This document shows, in pieces, positions 1 through 6,292 of a DNA stretch of 13,822 bases. The DNA is from RGIG2206 sp045579085. GTDB taxonomy: Bacteria > Bacillota > Clostridia > Oscillospirales > Acutalibacteraceae. Below the pieces are notes generated by a model. The model did not search any database. It had not been told where the DNA came from and was given only the letters and a program-made list of their open reading frames with translations. Within the stretch, counting starts at the first letter, position 1. Every line of letters starts with the position of its first letter. Position numbers and translations under genes: made by a program. The stretch spans positions 1-13,822 of the forward strand of contig JAZNLO010000012.1 of the NCBI GenBank assembly GCA_045579085.1, given 5' to 3'.

Positions 1-12
1 GGAGGTGCCATT

Positions 13-366
13 ATGTCTGAAAGTAAATTGAGAACGCAATCTATGGATTTTGCGGTGTCCATAATTAACCTCGTCAAGTATCTGAAAGAAAAGCGAGAAT
101 CCATCATCTCTAATCAAATTGGCAGAAGTGGCACATCTATCGGCGCTAATATCCGTGAAGCGCAATACGCTCATGGCAAAGCAGACTTTATTGCAAAACT
201 TCAAATCGCGCTCAAAGAAGCAAACGAAACTGGATATTGGTTAGAACTGTTGTTCAAAACCAACTATATATCTGAAGAAGAATACAAAGCTCTTGATTCT
301 GCCTGCGCAAGCATTCGTGTTATGCTCATTGCCTCCATCAATACCGCAAAGGAGAACACCAAGTGA
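13..366 (+). CDS. Four-helix-bundle protein (S23-like, TIGR02436 type)
   Basis: The 117-residue product is predicted all-helical. It carries the family signature from about residue 35 to 80: Gln-Ile-Gly-Arg-Ser-Gly, then Ser-Ile-Gly-Ala-Asn-Ile-Arg-Glu-Ala, then a helix with Leu-Gln-Ile-Ala-Leu-Lys-Glu-Ala and a conserved Glu. Proteins of this family were first noted as insertions in 23S rRNA genes and are homologous to Avd, the accessory protein of diversity-generating retroelements. Most members have no known function and form small oligomeric helical barrels. The ATG is preceded by GGAGG at bases 1-5 with a 7-base spacer, so the gene is complete although it sits at the window edge. Its stop overlaps the GTG start of the nucleotidyltransferase gene by four bases, so the two are probably co-translated. 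The family call is firm; the role is unknown. Confidence 0.88.
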   Translation: MSESKLRTQSMDFAVSIINLVKYLKEKRESIISNQIGRSGTSIGANIREAQYAHGKADFIAKLQIALKEANETGYWLELLFKTNYISEEEYKALDSACASIRVMLIASINTAKENTK

Positions 367-1022
367 TAGATATAACAAATTGGCTACATTCATTTCAAGG
401 TAAGCTGCATGAAGTCTTTGATACCCGCGTATGGTTTGTTGGTTTGCAAGGGAGCTACGGACGAGGGGAAGCGACAGAAACAAGTGACATTGATGTTGTA
501 GTAATTCTGGATGAACTGTCTACTACGGACATTCAAACCTATAATACAATGCTGGATACTCTGCCACATAGGGATTTAATTTGCGGTTTCCTTTCAGGTA
601 AAAAGGAAATTATGAATTGGGAACCGTCGGATTTGTTCCAGTTTTGCAACGATACCGCACCAATTAAGGGAAGCCTTGACGAGGTGATGGCGGTTATTGA
701 TGAAAGTGCTGTGAACAGAGCGATTAAAATCGGCGTCTGCAACATATATCACGGATGTGTTCACAATATGCTCCACGAAAAAAGCGAGGATATTTTACGA
801 GGCTTATATAAATCTGCTTCTTTTGTAATACAGGCAATTGTATTCAAACAAACAGGAAACTACGTCAAACAACAAAAAGAACTGCAATTTTTGGCAGCAT
901 CAAACGAAAAAGCAATTATAGATACTTTTGTATATCTTAAAAACGGTGGTAAGGTCGATTTTAACAAGATGTCCGAAAGGTTATTTGCTTGGTGCAAAGA
1001 GCAACTTGCAAACTGTGGATAA
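363..1022 (+). CDS. Nucleotidyltransferase-domain protein (Pol beta superfamily)
   Basis: The 219-residue product starts at a GTG that overlaps the upstream stop and has AAAGGAG at 348-354. Residues 30-48 hold the defining Pol-beta/MNT motif Gly-Ser-x-x-Arg-Gly followed by Ser-Asp-Ile-Asp, so Gly30, Ser31, Asp42 and Asp44 should form the NTP and metal site. A further acidic residue such as Asp71 may be the third carboxylate. The C-terminal half, from about residue 105, is helical and resembles the substrate-binding or HEPN-like partner domains of minimal nucleotidyltransferases, but I see no clear HEPN RNase motif (R-x4-6-H). Such enzymes transfer nucleotides to small molecules such as aminoglycosides or to proteins and tRNAs, as in MNT/HEPN toxin-antitoxin pairs. 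The substrate is not deducible here. The coupling with a four-helix-bundle protein suggests a two-component accessory module. Confidence 0.85.
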   Translation: MIDITNWLHSFQGKLHEVFDTRVWFVGLQGSYGRGEATETSDIDVVVILDELSTTDIQTYNTMLDTLPHRDLICGFLSGKKEIMNWEPSDLFQFCNDTAPIKGSLDEVMAVIDESAVNRAIKIGVCNIYHGCVHNMLHEKSEDILRGLYKSASFVIQAIVFKQTGNYVKQQKELQFLAASNEKAIIDTFVYLKNGGKVDFNKMSERLFAWCKEQLANCG

Positions 1023-1082
1023 GCACACTACTTTTGCTTACTCTTACCTCAACTCTGCTCCGTTTGGTCGCTCTTTCGCAAC

Positions 1083-1123
1083 AAAAAAACGCACTTTTGT
1101 CTTCCGACAAAGGTGCGTTTTTT
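1083..1123 (+). terminator. Rho-independent terminator after the nucleotidyltransferase gene
   Basis: The left arm (about 1084-1101) and right arm (1106-1123) pair over roughly 18 bp, with one G-T wobble, around a TTCC tetraloop. The A-run on the left and the T-run on the right make it a potential terminator in both directions. It closes the two-gene unit; the bases between 1023 and 1082 show no gene. Confidence 0.9.
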
Positions 1124-1151
1124 AATGATTTTTGCCTTTGGAGATGCATCG

Positions 1152-1180
1152 TTGAAATGTCATGAATTCTGTGCTATAAT
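1152..1180 (+). promoter_or_regulatory. Sigma-A promoter of the beta-helix protein gene
   Basis: A TTGAAA -35 box (1152-1157) and a TATAAT -10 box (1175-1180) are separated by exactly 17 bases, and TGC just before the -10 gives an extended -10. The predicted transcript starts near 1187, so the 5' leader is very short and begins at or inside the ribosome binding region AAAGGCGGTG (1186-1195). Confidence 0.8.
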
Positions 1181-1200
1181 TTTCTAAAGGCGGTGATAAT

Positions 1201-2865
1201 ATGCGAAGATATATTTTGAAAAAATCAATATTATTCATATGCGCTTTGGCTGTTTTTATGTCGTGTTTATTCATAGGGTGTAATGCGCAATCTGGACGCA
1301 GAATAGCACTGTCGCCAACGGGTGATAATGATACAAAAAATCTTCGTAACGCTATAAACTCGCTAAAAAATGGAGATGAACTGCATCTCGAAGAGGGGAT
1401 ATATTATATAGATGAACCCATTAAAATAGCGGATAAGGAAAATATAAAGATTTATTCTGATAACGCAAAAATCGTAAGGACCGGAATTGAATTCGACGGC
1501 ACATCTGCTAAAGACTGCTATGTTTTTGTATTGCACGATTCCGACTCTGTAACCCTGAGTGGCTTGACAATTAGTTATGACTATATTACGTCGCTGTCAG
1601 GTGTTGTAACTATAAGCGATGCCAGCAACGGAGAGGTTTACATAAAACCAAACGATATATACAAACCCACAGGTGATGAGGTTTATTGCGCTCTCAACAC
1701 CTTTGATAAAGACGGCAACCCTGATATGAAGCTTGAGAAGTATAAAGATGACGGCTTTGAAACTGCTTTGTTAGAAAACGGAACAATTAAACTTAGCGGA
1801 CTCAGCTACAATGAGGCAGGCTTGCTCAATGACGGCACTAAAGTCGGCTTGAGGGCATTTCTTTCAAGCGATGCCGTAATAAATATAATGAATTGCAATA
1901 ATGTTGAATTTGAAAAAATCACTGTTCACAATTCTTTCTCGGGCGTCTTTTTCGTAAACGGTAGAACAAAGAATTTAACGCTCAAGCAGGTTGACATTTT
2001 GCCTGAGAACGAAAGCTCGTTGTTCTCGTCAAACGCCGACGGACTTCATATATCATCAATGGGCGGGCATTTGACTGTCGAGGACTGCAATTTTATTAAG
2101 CTTGGCGATGACTGCGTAAATGTTCACGGCATGGGATATACCGTAACGGGATTGTCGGGCAATACCTTCAAGGCTTACAGTGAGCGTTTTAAATTCTTTG
2201 CAATGCGTGATTGGGCAAACGTTGGTGATGAAATTGAATTTTACGATAAAAAGAGTTTTAAACTGTTAGGCACTGCCAAGTTAAAGAAGTTTAGCTTAAT
2301 TGGCGGAAAGATGACGTTTGATTCACTCCCTGAAGGCGTTGAAAACGGGGATATTATTTCTAATAAAACACTGCATCCAAGCGTTGAAATTAACAACTGT
2401 AACGTTGATTCAAACCGAGCCAGAGCCTTTTTGCTTCAAACTGAAGACGCTGTTATTAAAAATTGTGATATTAAAAACACACGACTTGCCGCAATACTAA
2501 TTTCTCCCGATATAAATTATTGGAATGAAATGTCACCCGGCAGAAAAATCAACATTATAAATAATACAATTACTAACTGCGGTATAGGTGCAGGCTCAGC
2601 AATTGTAACTGCAGCATCACACGATATGAATGTTGAGTATCCTGCAGACGTCAATCGGGATATCAGCATCACACGCAATACATTTAATAACTGTCCCACA
2701 GCCTTGAAAGCCGCATCGGTGACAGGACTAAGCTTTACTGAAAATATTTTGAACGGTATAGGCACCCCTGACTTTGAATACGCTGTGATAACAAACCGCT
2801 GTGAAGACGTAAACATTGGCGAAAATAGCTTGAATAATTGTATGGTAGAGCTTTATAAACACTAA
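1201..2865 (+). CDS. Exported right-handed beta-helix protein, GH110-like
   Basis: The 554-residue protein opens with a charged N-terminus and a hydrophobic stretch (about residues 9-26) followed by Cys27 in Leu-Phe-Ile-Gly-Cys. This suggests a lipoprotein anchored on the outside of the membrane, although Phe at -3 is not the usual lipobox residue. From about residue 40 the chain has the Asn-rich repeat style of pectate-lyase-like parallel beta-helices (for example Ile-Asn-Asn-Cys-Asn-Val, Ile-Ile-Asn-Asn-Thr-Ile). The most telling segment is Asp-Gly-Leu-His (280-283) followed by Gly-Asp-Asp-Cys-Val-Asn-Val-His-Gly (302-310). An Asp pair before Asn-Val-His-Gly resembles the catalytic region I recall for GH110 alpha-1,3-galactosidases. 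A role in trimming alpha-galactosides from host or plant glycans is therefore plausible. The fold is fairly certain; the substrate is inference. The gene is monocistronic with its own promoter. No convincing terminator is seen after it. Confidence 0.8.
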   Translation: MRRYILKKSILFICALAVFMSCLFIGCNAQSGRRIALSPTGDNDTKNLRNAINSLKNGDELHLEEGIYYIDEPIKIADKENIKIYSDNAKIVRTGIEFDGTSAKDCYVFVLHDSDSVTLSGLTISYDYITSLSGVVTISDASNGEVYIKPNDIYKPTGDEVYCALNTFDKDGNPDMKLEKYKDDGFETALLENGTIKLSGLSYNEAGLLNDGTKVGLRAFLSSDAVINIMNCNNVEFEKITVHNSFSGVFFVNGRTKNLTLKQVDILPENESSLFSSNADGLHISSMGGHLTVEDCNFIKLGDDCVNVHGMGYTVTGLSGNTFKAYSERFKFFAMRDWANVGDEIEFYDKKSFKLLGTAKLKKFSLIGGKMTFDSLPEGVENGDIISNKTLHPSVEINNCNVDSNRARAFLLQTEDAVIKNCDIKNTRLAAILISPDINYWNEMSPGRKINIINNTITNCGIGAGSAIVTAASHDMNVEYPADVNRDISITRNTFNNCPTALKAASVTGLSFTENILNGIGTPDFEYAVITNRCEDVNIGENSLNNCMVELYKH

Positions 2866-2923
2866 GATTAAAGCTTAAAATCAGTCGAAAACAGTTAGGT
2901 TTTGGCATAAAAGCACAAAACTA

Positions 2924-2953
2924 TTGACATAAAGCCTTGTCTGGTATTATACT
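2924..2953 (+). promoter_or_regulatory. Sigma-A promoter of the amino-sugar operon
   Basis: A perfect TTGACA -35 box (2924-2929) lies 18 bases before TATACT (2948-2953); an overlapping TATTAT at 2945-2950 is a less well spaced alternative. Transcription would start near 2960, leaving a leader of about 168 bases before the ATG at 3128. Confidence 0.75.
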
Positions 2954-2986
2954 GTGTTTGTAAAGTTTGACTTGCAAATTTTACTG

Positions 2987-3008
2987 TTGCGATTAAAAAA
3001 GTTCGCAA
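2987..3008 (+). promoter_or_regulatory. Inverted repeat 1 in the operon leader
   Basis: TTGCGA (2987-2992) is the exact reverse complement of TCGCAA (3003-3008), with a 10-base AT-rich spacer. It lies about 35 bases after the -10 box. This could be an operator for the HTH domain encoded directly downstream, or an RNA hairpin in the leader. The regulatory role is inferred only from position and symmetry. Confidence 0.4.
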
Positions 3009-3032
3009 TTTGGTTTAAAATTTCTTAATTCT

Positions 3033-3047
3033 GCAACTTTGAGTTGC
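3033..3047 (+). promoter_or_regulatory. Inverted repeat 2 in the operon leader
   Basis: GCAACT (3033-3038) and AGTTGC (3042-3047) form a perfect 6-bp inverted repeat around a 3-base centre. At 15 bases in total it has the compact size typical of operators for dimeric Xre/Cro-type HTH proteins. It also shares the GCAA/TTGC core with the repeat at 2987-3008. Function is inferred. Confidence 0.4.
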
Positions 3048-3127
3048 TCGAAGTTTATGATTTCAGGTGTTAGCGAAGTATTGTTTTGAGTATTATTAAA
3101 ACAGCGATTTTAATTCGGGAGGACGCT

Positions 3128-4750
3128 ATGACAATCGGTGAAAAGATAACTCATTTGCGAAACGCTTCTAATATGTCACAAGAAATGCTTGCCGAAAAGC
3201 TGTCTGTATCAAGACAGGCAATATCGAAATGGGAAATGGACCAGACTCAGCCTCAGATTGATAAGGTTTTGCTTATATGCGGGCTGTTCAATGTTTCCTG
3301 TGACGAGCTGTTGAACGATAATATTGTCATTCAGCGAGCTAAACCTAACGAACCTATAAAGAATAAATATTTCGGAACAGATGGCTTCAGGGGCGAGGCT
3401 AACTTAAATCTTACTTCTATTCAGGCATACAAGGTGGGCAGATTTTTAGGTTGGTATTATTCGTCAAGACTTTCGGGCTGTGATACTGAGGGCTATCGTC
3501 CACGCATTGTAATCGGTAAGGACACTCGCCGTTCAAGCTATATGCTTGAGTACTCGATAGCCGCCGGAATAACTGCATCAGGCGCAGACGTATATATGCT
3601 TCACGTCACAACCACGCCCAGCGTATCGTACGTAACCCGTCAGGACGGATTTGACTGTGGCATTATGATAACCGCATCGCATAACCCGTTTTACGATAAC
3701 GGAATTAAGGTGGTCAACAAGTACGGTGAGAAGTTAGATGATGAAACCACCGCTTTGATAGAAGCGTATATTGACTCAAATCTTTCACGTCTTGGCATAA
3801 CAGGGGATGATATTCCTTTAGCTCGCGGAGAGCAAATCGGCTGCATAGTAGACTATGTTTCAGGCAGAAACAGATACGTTGGTTACCTGATTTCACTGGC
3901 ATCTAATTCATATCGCAACTTAAGAATAGGTCTTGATTGTGCAAACGGCGCCTCTTGGATGATAGCGAAGGCGGTGTTTGATGCGCTTGGCGCGCAGACA
4001 ATCGTGCTTGGAGCCGAGCCAAACGGCTTGAATGTAAATACCGACTGCGGCTCAACCCATCCTGAGAAGCTGTGCGCATTGGTCAAGGAAAAAGGGCTCG
4101 ACGTAGCCTTTGCGTTTGACGGAGATGCAGACCGCTGTATAGCTGTTGATGAAAACGGGAAAATAGTAGATGGCGACTGTATGCTGTATGTTCTTGCAAA
4201 CCGCTTAAAAGCTAAGGGAATGCTCAGCGGCAACACAGTTGTAGCAACAGTGATGTCAAACAGCGGACTGTTTTCGTCGCTGAAAAAGGCGGGCATAGAT
4301 TGCGTGCAGACTAAGGTTGGCGACCGTTTTGTGTATGAGGCTATGCAAAAGAACAATTATAGTCTTGGCGGAGAGCAGACCGGTCACATTATACTAAAAA
4401 AGTTTGCCACAACAGGTGACGGACTGCTGACGGCGATAATGATAGCCGAAGAAATGTGTGACAGAAAGTCGACGTTGTCAAAGCTGACTGAAAACATTTT
4501 ATTGTATCCGCAGTATCTGATAAATCTGCGTGTAAAGAATAAGAGCGCAGTCACAAGCGATAAAGCGGTGCTTGCTGAGCTTAACGAAGTGGAAAAGCTG
4601 ATTAACGGAAACGGCAGAGCATTGCTCAGGGAAAGCGGCACAGAGCCGGTTATACGCATTATGGTTGAGAGCGAAACAGATGAATTATGCCGTATTTATG
4701 CGGAAAGAATAGCTAATGTTATAAACGAGAGGGGACATTGCTGTGAATAA
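3128..4750 (+). CDS. Xre-type HTH fused to a GlmM-like phosphoglucosamine mutase
   Basis: The start is the ATG at 3128, which has GGGAGGA at 3117-3123; an in-frame TTG at 3086 would place the ribosome binding site inside the gene. The 540-residue product has two parts. Residues 1-62 are a Cro/CI-type helix-turn-helix, with Ser-Gln-Glu-Met-Leu-Ala-Glu-Lys-Leu and Val-Ser-Arg-Gln-Ala-Ile-Ser-Lys-Trp-Glu. Residues 80-540 are a full alpha-D-phosphohexomutase, with the catalytic Ser184 in Thr-Ala-Ser-His-Asn-Pro, the Mg loop Asp-Gly-Asp-Ala-Asp-Arg (331-336), the sugar loop Gly-Gly-Glu-Gln-Thr-Gly-His (414-420) and the phosphate loop Arg-Glu-Ser-Gly-Thr-Glu-Pro (501-507). GlmM interconverts GlcN-6-P and GlcN-1-P in the cytosol. 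All catalytic motifs are intact, so the HTH is an addition, not a replacement. The gene overlaps the next one by 8 bp. A phosphomannomutase specificity is possible, but the neighbours favour amino sugars. Confidence 0.88.
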   Translation: MTIGEKITHLRNASNMSQEMLAEKLSVSRQAISKWEMDQTQPQIDKVLLICGLFNVSCDELLNDNIVIQRAKPNEPIKNKYFGTDGFRGEANLNLTSIQAYKVGRFLGWYYSSRLSGCDTEGYRPRIVIGKDTRRSSYMLEYSIAAGITASGADVYMLHVTTTPSVSYVTRQDGFDCGIMITASHNPFYDNGIKVVNKYGEKLDDETTALIEAYIDSNLSRLGITGDDIPLARGEQIGCIVDYVSGRNRYVGYLISLASNSYRNLRIGLDCANGASWMIAKAVFDALGAQTIVLGAEPNGLNVNTDCGSTHPEKLCALVKEKGLDVAFAFDGDADRCIAVDENGKIVDGDCMLYVLANRLKAKGMLSGNTVVATVMSNSGLFSSLKKAGIDCVQTKVGDRFVYEAMQKNNYSLGGEQTGHIILKKFATTGDGLLTAIMIAEEMCDRKSTLSKLTENILLYPQYLINLRVKNKSAVTSDKAVLAELNEVEKLINGNGRALLRESGTEPVIRIMVESETDELCRIYAERIANVINERGHCCE

Positions 4751-5408
4751 ATTGGTAAAAACCAAAGACCTTTATGAGTGCGAAGTTTCATATCTGAAAG
4801 AGTTGTTTGACTCCGCTGAGTATCCTTGGCAGATGCTTCCAAAAATTAAGGATTTAGCCTTGAAACTGATTGAAAACGGGCTTGAAGGCTTTACTGAGAT
4901 AAAACCGGGCGTGCTTGTCGGCGAGAACGTAAAGATTGCTGACACAGTTACAATAGAGGCGCCTACTATTATAGGTCACGGCACCGAGATTCGACCCGGA
5001 GCGTTTTTGAGAGGCAGTATAATCACAGGCAGCAATTGTGTTATAGGCAATTCGAGTGAGCTTAAAAACTGCATTTTGCTCGATAGAGTTCAGGTTCCGC
5101 ATTATAATTACGTTGGAGATTCTGTTTTGGGCAACCGAGCCCATATGGGAGCAGGCTCTATTTGTTCGAATCTGAAGTCTGACGGAAAAGCGGTTGTAAT
5201 CCACAGTGAAGAAAACATCGAAACAGGTCTGCGCAAGATTGGTGGAATATTGGCAGACGGAGCGGATATCGGTTGCGGCTGTGTTATCAATCCGGGAACG
5301 GTTATCGGTAAAAACACATCGGTTTATCCGTTGACTGCATTGCGTGGAGTATATCCTGCAAACTGCATCGTTAAGGCGCAGGACAAAGTTGTTTTAAGAA
5401 GAGATTAA
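4743..5408 (+). CDS. GlmU-like left-handed beta-helix acetyltransferase, uridylyltransferase half absent
   Basis: The GTG start at 4743 is preceded by GAGAGGGG (4727-4734) and lies inside the end of the HTH-GlmM gene. The 221-residue product has a helical N-terminal part (about 1-50), then hexapeptide repeats of the left-handed beta-helix type to the end. By eye it aligns with the C-terminal acetyltransferase domain of GlmU. Arg84, Lys108, His120 and Tyr123 fall where E. coli GlmU has Arg333, Lys351, His363 and Tyr366, and Asn143 and Lys149 match Asn386 and Lys392. His134 stands where GlmU has Asn377. There is no N-terminal nucleotidyltransferase domain; full GlmU is about 450 residues. The likely reaction is acetyl-CoA-dependent acetylation of GlcN-1-P or a related sugar phosphate, using the product of the gene before it. 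Exact substrate is inferred. Confidence 0.8.
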   Translation: MNKLVKTKDLYECEVSYLKELFDSAEYPWQMLPKIKDLALKLIENGLEGFTEIKPGVLVGENVKIADTVTIEAPTIIGHGTEIRPGAFLRGSIITGSNCVIGNSSELKNCILLDRVQVPHYNYVGDSVLGNRAHMGAGSICSNLKSDGKAVVIHSEENIETGLRKIGGILADGADIGCGCVINPGTVIGKNTSVYPLTALRGVYPANCIVKAQDKVVLRRD

Positions 5409-5428
5409 TTTTGAAAGGGTGCTTATAA

Positions 5429-6139
5429 ATGAATTTCATTAAGGTAAAAACATATGATGAGCTCAGCAAGAAAGCGGCTGCTATTATCGCATCACAGATT
5501 ATAGTTAAGCCGAATTGCGTTCTCGGTTTAGCTACAGGCTCATCACCCGTCGGCACGTATAAGAAGCTGATTGAGGCTAACAAAAACGGTGAGCTTGACT
5601 TTTCAACAGTAACCAGCGTTAACCTTGATGAGTACGTTGGACTCGATGTGTCTAACGACCAAAGCTATCGTTATTTTATGAACGATAACCTCTTTAATCA
5701 CGTTAATATTGATAAGTCTAAGACTTATGTGCCAAACGGCTGCGCAGCTGATTTGAAAGCTGAGGGCGAGGCATATGACGCACTTATCAAGTCGCTCGGC
5801 GGCATTGACTTGCAGCTTTTAGGTATCGGTTTGGACGGTCATATCGGCTTTAACGAGCCTGACAGCGTTTTCACCGCCGCTACACACGAGGTTGTGCTCG
5901 ACGAATCTACAATCAAGGCAAACGCACGTTTCTTTGCAAATGAGGACGAGGTGCCCAAGACTGCAATTACAATGGGTATGATGTCTATAATGCAGGCAAA
6001 GAAAGTGCTTCTTGTAGCAAACGGCGCCGCAAAGAAAGAGATAGTTGAAAAGGCGTTCTTCGGCCCGATTGACCCGCAGGTACCTGCGTCTATTCTGCAG
6101 CTCCACCCGGACGTTACAGTTATATTCAGCGAGGAATAA
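5429..6139 (+). CDS. nagB: Glucosamine-6-phosphate deaminase
   Basis: The 236-residue cytosolic enzyme converts GlcN-6-P to fructose-6-P and ammonia, and the reaction is reversible. Diagnostic motifs are Gly-Leu-Ala-Thr-Gly-Ser-Ser-Pro (33-40) for phosphate binding, Val-Asn-Leu-Asp-Glu-Tyr (64-69) with catalytic Asp67, and Leu-Asp-Gly-His-Ile-Gly-Phe-Asn-Glu-Pro (135-144) with Asp136, His138 and Glu143. These match E. coli Asp72, Asp141, His143 and Glu148 at a constant offset of five. The length is close to that of the short Gram-positive NagB proteins. The ATG follows AAAGGG (5414-5419), 20 bp after the preceding stop, so it is the third gene of the operon. No nagA (GlcNAc-6-P deacetylase) lies beside it, which sets it apart from the usual nagAB catabolic arrangement. 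Confidence 0.95.
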   Translation: MNFIKVKTYDELSKKAAAIIASQIIVKPNCVLGLATGSSPVGTYKKLIEANKNGELDFSTVTSVNLDEYVGLDVSNDQSYRYFMNDNLFNHVNIDKSKTYVPNGCAADLKAEGEAYDALIKSLGGIDLQLLGIGLDGHIGFNEPDSVFTAATHEVVLDESTIKANARFFANEDEVPKTAITMGMMSIMQAKKVLLVANGAAKKEIVEKAFFGPIDPQVPASILQLHPDVTVIFSEE

Positions 6140-6153
6140 GTTATAAAAATGAA

Positions 6154-6194
6154 AAAAGAACTTGAGGCAGAAATTTCCTGTTTCAAGTTCTTTT
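6154..6194 (+). terminator. Terminator after nagB
   Basis: Arms 6154-6170 and 6178-6194 pair over 17 bp, including two G-T wobbles, around a 7-base loop. The right arm ends in TTTT, and GCGC followed by TTTTT comes next. The left arm starts in an A-run, so it may also work on the reverse strand. It separates the amino-sugar operon from uvrB. Confidence 0.82.
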
Positions 6195-6232
6195 GCGCTT
6201 TTTGGGCAAAATATATTTAAAGTTCTATGTTC

Positions 6233-6266
6233 TTTACTATTTTAAAATTTTGTGTTATACTATAAT
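6233..6266 (+). promoter_or_regulatory. Promoter of the uvrBA operon
   Basis: TTTACT (6233-6238) and TATACT (6256-6261) are 17 bases apart, and TGT precedes the -10 to give an extended -10. An overlapping TATAAT at 6261-6266 is a second candidate without a good -35. No GAAC-N4-GTTC LexA box is present between 6195 and 6292. Confidence 0.6.
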
Positions 6267-6292
6267 GATACCAAATTGAAAGGAGTGAGAAT

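Noticed and set aside
13..366. Avd-type accessory gene of a diversity-generating retroelement
   Set aside because: The fold is related, but no reverse transcriptase, variable repeat or template repeat is present downstream, so a retroelement cannot be supported here.
928..1125. Small open frame across the end of the nucleotidyltransferase gene
   Set aside because: It runs through the terminator hairpin and out of frame over a supported gene, so it is not a credible gene.
2866..2900. Possible terminator after the beta-helix gene
   Set aside because: The symmetry around GATTAAAGCTTAAAATC is short, pure AT-rich and lacks a T-run, so I do not call a terminator.
2954..3127. glmS ribozyme or known riboswitch in the amino-sugar operon leader
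   Set aside because: The context (GlcN-6-P metabolism) invites it, but I cannot find the conserved glmS ribozyme core, and the operon has no glmS gene. Only simple inverted repeats are visible.
3086..3127. Upstream TTG start for the HTH-GlmM gene
   Set aside because: It would add 14 residues that contain the GGGAGGA ribosome site in frame, and HTH proteins of this type begin right at the first helix, as the ATG at 3128 gives.
3883..4356. 157-codon reverse-strand open frame inside the HTH-GlmM gene
   Set aside because: It is a shadow of the mutase coding region, rich in Ser/Phe/Pro/Ala as expected for antisense translation, with no recognisable domain.
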